Assembly: GCF_001556865.1 (NCBI RefSeq)
Contig: NZ_LSJY01000062.1
Span: forward strand, 1 to 32,638
Length of the DNA: 32,638 nt
Direction: 5' to 3'
From: Sphingobium sp. CCH11-B1
GTDB taxonomy: Bacteria; Pseudomonadota; Alphaproteobacteria; Sphingomonadales; Sphingomonadaceae
The notes beneath the pieces are model-generated. The model saw only the letters and a list, made by a program, of their open reading frames with translations, was not told where the DNA came from and searched no databases. Numbering within the stretch: position 1 is the first letter of the stretch; the number at the start of each line of letters is the position of its first letter. Made by a program: the position numbers and the translations under genes. Positions 18,686 to 24,855 of this stretch are shown here, in pieces.

Positions 18686-20757
18686 AGTTTCCCACTCCCA
18701 AGCGCAAGATCATCACCGAAGCCGTCCAGTCCTTGACCTTCAGCCGTCGCGCGATGGTGGTAGGCGGGTTGCAGGGCGCGATCGGTGCGATGCTGATCGG
18801 CCGCATGGCGTGGATCAGCGTCGCGCAGAACGAGAAATATACGCTGCTGTCGGAAAGCAATCGCGTCAACCTGACGCTGATTCCGCCGCGCCGCGGGTGG
18901 ATCATCGACCGCAACGGACGGCCGCTGGCGAACAACCGCACCGATTTCCGCGTCGACCTGATCCCGCAGCGCATGGTGGACCCGGAGTCGACCGTGCGCC
19001 AACTGGCTCGCCTGCTGTCGTTGCAACCCGACGAGGTCGATCGCATTCGCGAGGAGCTAGACAAATCCGCCGGCTTCCGTCCGGTGCAGGTCGCCGACAA
19101 GCTGACCTACGATCAATATGCGGCGATCAGCGTGCGTCTGCCCGACTTGCCGGGCGTTGCGCCGAGTCAGGGTTTTTCGCGCAACTATCCGGCCGGCGCG
19201 TCGGTCGGCCATCTGCTGGGCTATGTCGGCGCGGCGACGGCGGAGGAATATAAGGCCCGCAAGGATCCTCTGCTCATCACGCCGGGGTTCAAGGTCGGCA
19301 AGGACGGACTTGAAAAAGCGTTCGATCTTCCGCTGACCGGCAAGCCGGGCGCGAAGCGAGTGGAGGTGACGGCACGCGGCAAGATCGTGCAGGAATTGAC
19401 GACCCGGCCGGATTCGCCGGGCCGGTCGATCAAGCTGACGATTGACGCTGGCCTTCAGGAATTTGCCGGGCGTCGGCTTGCGACGCAAAGCGGATCGGTG
19501 GTCGTGATCGATTGCCATAATGGCGACGTGCTGGCGCTCGCTTCCATGCCCAGCTTCGATCCGAACAGCTTTTCCGACGGCATCAGCCATCTGGAATATG
19601 AGATGCTGTCGAAGGACGATCATGTCCCGCTGCGCAACAAGACACTGCAGGGCCTCTATCCGCCCGGGTCGACGGTCAAGCCCATGGTGGCGCTGGCGCT
19701 GCTGGAAGCGGGGGTTTCACCGACCGAGACGGTCAGTTGCAGCGGCGCGATCCGGGTCGGCAACACGCTGTTCCACTGTCACAAGCGGCGCGGCCACGGG
19801 CCGCTCAACATGCGCGGCGCGATCGCGCAAAGCTGCGACATCTATTTCTACCAGATGGCCCAGCGCATCGGCATGGACCGCATCGCCAGCATGGCCCGGC
19901 GCGTCGGCATGGGCCAGAAATTCCCGCTCCCCTTCCCCAGCCAGAGCTATGGCACCGTGCCAGACCCGGCTTGGAAGGAACGGAAATATGATCAGAAATG
20001 GCAAGTCTATGACACGGTGAACGCCACCATCGGCCAGGGCTATATGCTCATCAATCCCCTGCAGATGGCAGTCATGGCGGCGCGGCTGGCGACAGGACGC
20101 CAACTGATGCCCAACTTCATCTACGGCGCGCCCCATGCCACGCCCGAACCGGTGGGCGTCAGCGAGGACCATCTGGTCGTCATTCGCGACGCGATGAATG
20201 CGGTGGTGAACGGCGGCGGCACCGGCGCGGCAGCGCGCAGCTCCATTCCCGGCGTGATGATCGCGGGCAAGACGGGCACGGCGCAGGTGCGGCGCATCAC
20301 CATGGCGGAGCGCGCCGGCGGCGTGCGCGGCAATGCCGGCCTGCCCTTCAAGCTGCGCGACCATGCGCTGTTCCAGGGTTTTGCGCCGTTCGACAATCCG
20401 CGCTACGCCATCGCCTGCATCATCGAACATGGTGGCCATATCAACCGGATCGAAGACGCGCCGATGATCGCCAGCGACACATTGTCCTACCTGTTCGACC
20501 CCAGGAAGGCGATGGAGAAGCTGGAAACGCTGGAGAAGGGTTGGGGCGGTACGCCGGCCGAGCGGCAGGCACGGCAAATGGCCGCCTTTCGCCTGGCCAA
20601 AGCGATCGAGAAGGGCGAAGCGCCGCCGCCTGTCGCCAATGTCACGGACAATGCGGCAGCCGCCAATATGGCGACGCCCGCGCCTCCACCCGCGCCTGCA
20701 GGTGAGGCGGACGATGTCCCGCCGCCGCCGGGTTCCAATATGACGGACGAGCGATGA
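18682..20757 (+). CDS. mrdA: Penicillin-binding protein 2 (elongation transpeptidase)
   Basis: Class B penicillin-binding protein that cross-links lateral-wall peptidoglycan with RodA as glycosyltransferase partner. One N-terminal membrane anchor (about residues 25-50) is followed by the PBP dimer domain (RVNLTLIPPRRGWIIDRNGR) and the transpeptidase domain. Active-site motifs are intact: SxxK at Ser330-Lys333 (PGSTVKPM), SxD at 384-386 (AQSCDIYFY) and KTGT at 530-533. The last 60 residues are Pro/Ala-rich, an extension common in sphingomonads. Length is 691 residues, somewhat long because of that tail. Start ATG 18682 overlaps the mreD stop, and its stop overlaps the rodA start. An open frame upstream to 18328 is a shadow of mreD. 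Confidence 0.97.
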   Translation: MKFPTPKRKIITEAVQSLTFSRRAMVVGGLQGAIGAMLIGRMAWISVAQNEKYTLLSESNRVNLTLIPPRRGWIIDRNGRPLANNRTDFRVDLIPQRMVDPESTVRQLARLLSLQPDEVDRIREELDKSAGFRPVQVADKLTYDQYAAISVRLPDLPGVAPSQGFSRNYPAGASVGHLLGYVGAATAEEYKARKDPLLITPGFKVGKDGLEKAFDLPLTGKPGAKRVEVTARGKIVQELTTRPDSPGRSIKLTIDAGLQEFAGRRLATQSGSVVVIDCHNGDVLALASMPSFDPNSFSDGISHLEYEMLSKDDHVPLRNKTLQGLYPPGSTVKPMVALALLEAGVSPTETVSCSGAIRVGNTLFHCHKRRGHGPLNMRGAIAQSCDIYFYQMAQRIGMDRIASMARRVGMGQKFPLPFPSQSYGTVPDPAWKERKYDQKWQVYDTVNATIGQGYMLINPLQMAVMAARLATGRQLMPNFIYGAPHATPEPVGVSEDHLVVIRDAMNAVVNGGGTGAAARSSIPGVMIAGKTGTAQVRRITMAERAGGVRGNAGLPFKLRDHALFQGFAPFDNPRYAIACIIEHGGHINRIEDAPMIASDTLSYLFDPRKAMEKLETLEKGWGGTPAERQARQMAAFRLAKAIEKGEAPPPVANVTDNAAAANMATPAPPPAPAGEADDVPPPPGSNMTDER

Positions 20758-21866
20758 GCATCGTTCCCAAGCCGCTGGCCGACTTTCCCTGGCGCATCCT
20801 GGCGCTGCTGTTCGCCATCGCGGGGTTCGGCACGGTCGTGCTGTTCAGCGCAGCCGGCGGCAACATCTTCCCCTGGGCCTTCAACCAGGCGCTCCGTTTC
20901 TTCATCTTTTCCGTCATGGCGCTCAGCCTCAGCCGCATTCCCGTGGACATATTTGCCCGCTACGCCTTCCCCGCCTATGGCGCGGTGCTGGCGGCGCTGT
21001 TCGGGGTAGAGCTGATCGGCGGCGTCGCAGGCGGCAGCCAGCGCTGGATCAACCTTGGCTTCATGCAGTTGCAGCCGTCCGAATTCATGAAGCCGGTCAT
21101 CGTCCTTACCATCGCCCGCTTCTACGCGATGCTGCCGGTGGGGGAAATCCGGCGGTGGAACGCAATCTGGCCGGCGCTGGTGCTGATCGGTGTGCCATGG
21201 GCGCTGGTCCTGGTGCAGCCGGATCTCGGCACCGCGACGATGATCGCGGCCGGCGGCGTGACGGTGATGTTCCTCGCCGGGCTGCCGCTGCGGCTGTTCA
21301 TCGGCACGGCCCTTGCGGGCGCGGCGGTCATCCCGATCGCCTTCAGCTTTCTGCATGATTATCAGAAGAACCGGGTTCTCATCTTCCTCGACCCGGAGAG
21401 CGATCCGCTGGGTGCGGGCTATCATATCAGCCAGTCGAAGATCGCGATCGGCTCGGGCGGCTGGCTCGGCAAGGGCTTCCTGCGCGGCACCCAGAGCCAC
21501 CTCGACTACCTGCCCGAAGGCCATACGGATTTCGTGTTCGCGACGATGGCGGAGGAATGGGGCCTGCTGGGCGGCACGTTGCTGATCCTGGCCTTCCTTC
21601 TGCTGTTCCGTTGGGGCATCCGCGTGGCATTGCGCGCACCGGATAAATTCTCCCGCCTCGCCGCCGCGGGCCTCACCACCACCATATTCTTTTACGTCGC
21701 CATCAACCTGATGATGGTGATGGGACTTGCCCCGGTCGTGGGCATTCCGTTGCCCTTCATGTCCTATGGCGGATCGTCGATGCTGACGGTGATGCTGTGC
21801 GTGGGCATCATCATGTCGATCGACCGGGCCCGCAAGCGGCGCGCGACGCCGGGTAGCTGGGCCTGA
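20754..21866 (+). CDS. rodA: Peptidoglycan glycosyltransferase RodA
   Basis: SEDS-family polymerase that extends glycan strands from lipid II in the elongasome. Around ten hydrophobic helices span the 370 residues. SEDS landmarks include GGSQRWINLGFMQLQPSEFM, LVLVQPDLGTATMIA, and the extracytoplasmic loop LDPESDPLGAGYHISQSK at about 213-230, which holds the conserved catalytic aspartate, followed by LPEGHTDFVFATMAEEWGLL and the closing VGIPLPFMSYGGSSML. It is the last gene of the operon and overlaps mrdA by four bases. A short AT-rich palindrome after the stop is too weak to call a terminator. Confidence 0.97.
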   Translation: MSIVPKPLADFPWRILALLFAIAGFGTVVLFSAAGGNIFPWAFNQALRFFIFSVMALSLSRIPVDIFARYAFPAYGAVLAALFGVELIGGVAGGSQRWINLGFMQLQPSEFMKPVIVLTIARFYAMLPVGEIRRWNAIWPALVLIGVPWALVLVQPDLGTATMIAAGGVTVMFLAGLPLRLFIGTALAGAAVIPIAFSFLHDYQKNRVLIFLDPESDPLGAGYHISQSKIAIGSGGWLGKGFLRGTQSHLDYLPEGHTDFVFATMAEEWGLLGGTLLILAFLLLFRWGIRVALRAPDKFSRLAAAGLTTTIFFYVAINLMMVMGLAPVVGIPLPFMSYGGSSMLTVMLCVGIIMSIDRARKRRATPGSWA

Positions 21867-21910
21867 CCGAAGCGTCCGCGAAAAATTTTCGGCCGGGGGT
21901 GATTTCCTGT

Positions 21911-21938
21911 TTGCAAAGGCGAAGGTGCCTGCTAACAG
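21911..21938 (+). promoter_or_regulatory. Possible promoter of tRNA-Lys
   Basis: TTGCAA at 21911-21916 (four of six -35 consensus bases) is followed after 16 bases by TAACAG at 21933-21938, a weak -10, 34 bases before the tRNA 5' end. The position is right but the match is modest; sphingomonad -10 boxes are often degenerate. Confidence 0.3.
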
Positions 21939-21971
21939 CCGCTCCTCGCCGGACGGGTTCCGACCGGCAAC

Positions 21972-22047
<76 letters not shown>

Positions 22048-22118
22048 TATCTTTCAAAGACTTAGGCGGTATTTTGAGGTCCAAAGCTGGACCCACCCCC
22101 TCCAGTTTACAGCTTGGT

Positions 22119-23198
22119 TTACAATTTCCTCCGGTTTTCGAGCTTCGAAATGGCCGTTTCCGCCATCTCGGAATCCCGCTTGAGATAGTGCGTATCGAGG
22201 ATCGTCTCGACGTCCTTGAGGCTATGCCCGGTGATCGTCGCGATCTGCGGAACACTCGCTCCTGCGATCGCCAGGCGGGTCACGACAGTGCCCCGCAGGT
22301 CGTGGAAGGTGAGACCAGCGACACCGGCTTTCACACAGGCCTTGCGCCACGATGTCCGAAAGCCGTCGCTTGTCCAGGATTGCCCGCGTTCGGTGAGCAG
22401 TATCGTTGCCGGCAACGACTTCCCCTCGACGTCGTAGCGGGCCTTCAAAGCGTCCAGCGCAAGCTTGAGCGGTGCTCCCACAGGAACGATCACCCGCTTG
22501 GGCTTGCGGTTCTTCACTTTGCTCTTTGTCTTGCTCTGCGTGAGACGGATTTCCGCGCCGTCATACGCCGCCCAGGGCAGGTTGATGAGATCGCCCTGAC
22601 GCTGCCCTGTCCACAAGGCGAGCGTCATGGCCAGGTGTAGGTGGGGCGGAGCGTGCTTATAGAAGGCTTCCTCGTCACCGTCTTTCCAGACGGAATCGAC
22701 GCGGCCGGATTGATATAGACGGCCGGGCCGTTTGCAGGGGTTGGCGACGACCAGTCCGCGATCAAGCGCCCATGCAAGAATCCGCGCCAAAACCGCAAAG
22801 CGATAATCCGCCGTGCGTTCCGATGTGCCGGCAATTCGATCGCGCCAAGCCAGAAACTCGCCGCGCGTGCGCGGGTCACCCAGTGCGCCTATCGGAAAGT
22901 CTCCGAACTCCGTTTCGATGAATCTCAGATGCTTCCCATAGTCCTTGCGGGTGCGGGGAGCGAGACGGGTATAATCGGTGGATTGCTCGAAAGCCCGAAA
23001 CACGCCGTTGAGCGTGTCGCTTGGTTTGGGCCTGCTTTTTCGCTCATCGTGCGCTGTGACATAAGCCTGATGGAATTCCGGTGTGCCGAATTTGGCCTCG
23101 ATGCGGGGCCCTCCACGCCACGCATAATAGTAGGTTGCGTATAGGCCGCTTGCCAGTTTCTTGCGTACCCTGTGGACACCTTTAAGATTGACGCGCAT
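22119..23198 (-). CDS. Tyrosine-type site-specific recombinase (integrase)
   Basis: Phage/ICE-type integrase that inserts and excises the element. From ATG 23198 it has 359 residues: a basic N-terminal arm-binding part (about 1-60), a core-binding SAM-like domain (about 60-160), and a catalytic domain. The catalytic residues are Arg200 (LWTGQRQGDLINL), a lysine near 222-226, His299 and Arg302 (TFHDLRGT), His325 (ITGHS) and Tyr338 (LDTHYLK), so it looks active. An upstream extension to 23282 is open but poorly protein-like. The 3' end points at the tRNA, 71 bases away. It overlaps the preceding small gene by 17 bases. Confidence 0.95.
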   Translation of the reverse strand: MRVNLKGVHRVRKKLASGLYATYYYAWRGGPRIEAKFGTPEFHQAYVTAHDERKSRPKPSDTLNGVFRAFEQSTDYTRLAPRTRKDYGKHLRFIETEFGDFPIGALGDPRTRGEFLAWRDRIAGTSERTADYRFAVLARILAWALDRGLVVANPCKRPGRLYQSGRVDSVWKDGDEEAFYKHAPPHLHLAMTLALWTGQRQGDLINLPWAAYDGAEIRLTQSKTKSKVKNRKPKRVIVPVGAPLKLALDALKARYDVEGKSLPATILLTERGQSWTSDGFRTSWRKACVKAGVAGLTFHDLRGTVVTRLAIAGASVPQIATITGHSLKDVETILDTHYLKRDSEMAETAISKLENRRKL

Positions 23199-23388
23199 CG
23201 CGCCGCGCCTTCCATTCGTCGAACGGGGTCGACGAAACCGCGGATGGTTCCGTTTCCAGATGCACGAGGATGATCCGCCCATCAGGGTGGATCTCGGTGC
23301 GCACGATCGTCAGTCCACCCTCGCAGGCCATACGGATGGCCTGGGCGAGACTGGGGCGTCGTGGTGAGGATTTACGCTGTTCGGCCAC
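23182..23388 (-). CDS. Small hypothetical protein upstream of the integrase
   Basis: A 68-residue protein if started at GTG 23388 (reading as MAEQRKSSPRRPSLAQAIRM); the frame is open to 23454, where an ATG would give 90 residues. It has a basic N-terminus with a short helix (RRPSLAQAIRMACEGG), then a strand pair around TEIHPDGRIILVHLE, and ends FDEWKARRDARQS. Small RPDG-type proteins like this often precede integrase genes in alphaproteobacterial islands; the function is not known, and an excision-factor role is only a guess. Its stop lies 17 bases inside the integrase gene, pointing to translational coupling. Confidence 0.6.
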   Translation of the reverse strand: MAEQRKSSPRRPSLAQAIRMACEGGLTIVRTEIHPDGRIILVHLETEPSAVSSTPFDEWKARRDARQS

Positions 23389-23638
23389 AGCACGCTGCCA
23401 AAGACCGCAGGACGCGAACCCAACTCGTGTTCCCCTGCCTGGCGCACTCCCCACTCCCTCCCTTGGCGAGCCGGTTGGTGAGATCTGACGTTATATCTGG
23501 CTGTGACGAAGAGCGCCGTATCCGGTTGGGCGCCGCTGTAGATGGATGGGCCTCAGCGTCCGGGAAGCGGACGATAGTGGCTGCAACTCCCACTGGGACA
23601 AGAGTCGGCCCCGAAGTCCGAAAGATGGCAAAACGCAT
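23372..23638 (-). CDS. Possible small hypothetical protein
   Basis: No family recognised. ATG 23638 has a strong Shine-Dalgarno sequence (GAGGAG, seven bases upstream on the minus strand), and the first 30 residues (MRFAIFRTSGPTLVPVGV, then AATIVRFPDA) read like protein, while the last 50 are Ser/Arg/Ala-rich and less convincing. It would be 88 residues and overlap the start of the next small gene by 17 bases. An AT-rich stretch at 23686-23715 upstream contains TATTAT (minus strand, 23692-23687) that could be its -10. If it is not a gene, 23455-23735 is otherwise empty. Confidence 0.35.
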   Translation of the reverse strand: MRFAIFRTSGPTLVPVGVAATIVRFPDAEAHPSTAAPNRIRRSSSQPDITSDLTNRLAKGGSGECARQGNTSWVRVLRSLAACCGRTA

Positions 23639-23735
23639 TGTGCGCTCCTCACTGGAGCACCCACGCGATGTCACGAAGCAAAAGTAATAATATCATATTT
23701 TTTAGTAACTTGAAGACGGTTATTCGTTAGTGCTC

Positions 23736-24272
23736 TCATTTCAGTTGTACGGTAGCGGGCGAAGTTCCAGGCACGAACACATCGTTCCCGAACCTTCCGC
23801 TCAGGTGCATGGCCACAGAGGCGATATAGTTTCGCTGACGCCACGTTGTCGGGCTGTGGTAGACGCCAACGGCCTTCCAATAGTCCCCCGTCGTCCGCAG
23901 AGCGGACAGAAACACCCACCGTGCGGCCTCGGCGTTGAAACAGGGATCAAAACGGAGCCAATGACGCACATGGGCTTTCGGCCGGCCGATATGCGCTGCG
24001 ATGCGTCCGACCCACCAACTGTTGATCTGCAAAGGCCCCAGGTCATGGGTGCCGTTGGTGTTGGCGACCTCGGCACCGATCCAGCCTGCCTCCTGGTCGC
24101 GTAAGCCCCATAGCGTCTTTTCGAGCCAGGGCCTGCCAAGTGAGGCCTGGCGGATGCACGCACCGATTAGACGTTCCTCATCCCGATTGCGCGTCCTGGC
24201 CTGCGCCAAGGACGGTGAAATTATCACTCCGCACAGCAATATACCGATGAGACAGGGAACGAAACGCATCAT
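23736..24272 (-). CDS. VirB1/IagB-like lytic transglycosylase
   Basis: Probable conjugation-associated muramidase that opens peptidoglycan locally for the transfer apparatus. An N-terminal signal peptide (FVPCLIGILLCGVIISPSLA, cleaved near AQA) exports it. The SLT fold is shown by the catalytic glutamate Glu61 in RDQEAGWIG and the THDLGPLQINSWW motif at about 75-87. Further on, CFNAEAARWVFLSALRTTGDYW is the usual substrate-groove region. Length, 178 residues, suits this subfamily. Its ATG (24272) overlaps the stop of the nuclease gene, and it is the last gene of the transfer operon. It is the only visible gene that hints at a mating pore. Confidence 0.88.
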   Translation of the reverse strand: MMRFVPCLIGILLCGVIISPSLAQARTRNRDEERLIGACIRQASLGRPWLEKTLWGLRDQEAGWIGAEVANTNGTHDLGPLQINSWWVGRIAAHIGRPKAHVRHWLRFDPCFNAEAARWVFLSALRTTGDYWKAVGVYHSPTTWRQRNYIASVAMHLSGRFGNDVFVPGTSPATVQLK

Positions 24273-24844
24273 ACAGCCCTCATCGCCTTTGACGCCGCTC
24301 GGTCATGGTGCCCTAAGCCGGTGAGGTCTGGAAACGGCCCATCCGTCAGCAAGGCCAGAAGCGCGCGACCGGAAATGATTTCGATAGTGCTGCCATGCGC
24401 GACGGCGGCCCGGCTTTGCAGCCCGGTCCGTCCCGTATGGATGAAGAGGCCGCGCCGCCCCTTCGTGCGACAGAGCGCCTCAAATGCCGGGACATGTTCC
24501 GGCCGGATCGTATCAGCATAGCGCTTGGCCTGGATCAGCCAGACTGCGCCATTGATGACCACCTGTCCGTCGATCCCGCCATCACCGGTGTAACGGCGGT
24601 TTCGAATGACCTTGTGACCACGGCGCTCGAAACTTTCGAGCAGAAGCTCCTCGAACGCGAGCGGGTCCATGGCGCGCAGGCGGGCATAGAGGAGTTGTGG
24701 CGGCTGCAACCGGTCCCGCCCGCGAAGTTGGGCCGCCATGGCCCTGGCCTGCCGCCTCCGCCAGCGATGCTTCACGGGCATCCGAAATCGACGGACGAAA
24801 AAAGCCAGAAGGATGAGCAGCAGCGCGGACAGGATAAACAGCAT
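24269..24844 (-). CDS. Membrane-anchored Mrr-like restriction endonuclease domain protein
   Basis: A PD-(D/E)xK-superfamily nuclease of the Mrr_cat type. Residues 2-17 are a hydrophobic membrane anchor (LFILSALLLILLAFFV) followed by a strongly basic stretch (RRFRMPVKHRWRRRQAR). The nuclease domain spans about 58-150: FEELLLESFERRGHKV, then GDGGIDGQVV with Asp92, and LIQAKRY with Gln105-x-Lys107, the catalytic core. The Lys is present, so it may be active. The gene sits between the relaxase (11 bases) and the transglycosylase (ATGA overlap), inside a transfer operon rather than beside a methylase, so a role in DNA processing, entry exclusion or defence against rival elements is open. Length is 191 residues. 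Confidence 0.85.
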   Translation of the reverse strand: MLFILSALLLILLAFFVRRFRMPVKHRWRRRQARAMAAQLRGRDRLQPPQLLYARLRAMDPLAFEELLLESFERRGHKVIRNRRYTGDGGIDGQVVINGAVWLIQAKRYADTIRPEHVPAFEALCRTKGRRGLFIHTGRTGLQSRAAVAHGSTIEIISGRALLALLTDGPFPDLTGLGHHDRAASKAMRAV

Positions 24845-24855
24845 GGGAAAGGACC

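Noticed and set aside
20487..21524. 345-codon minus-strand frame across the mrdA/rodA junction
   Set aside because: Low-complexity charged translation opposite two certain genes; shadow.
21880..21900. AT-rich palindrome after rodA as a terminator
   Set aside because: Stem of about five bases with a three-base loop; too weak to support.
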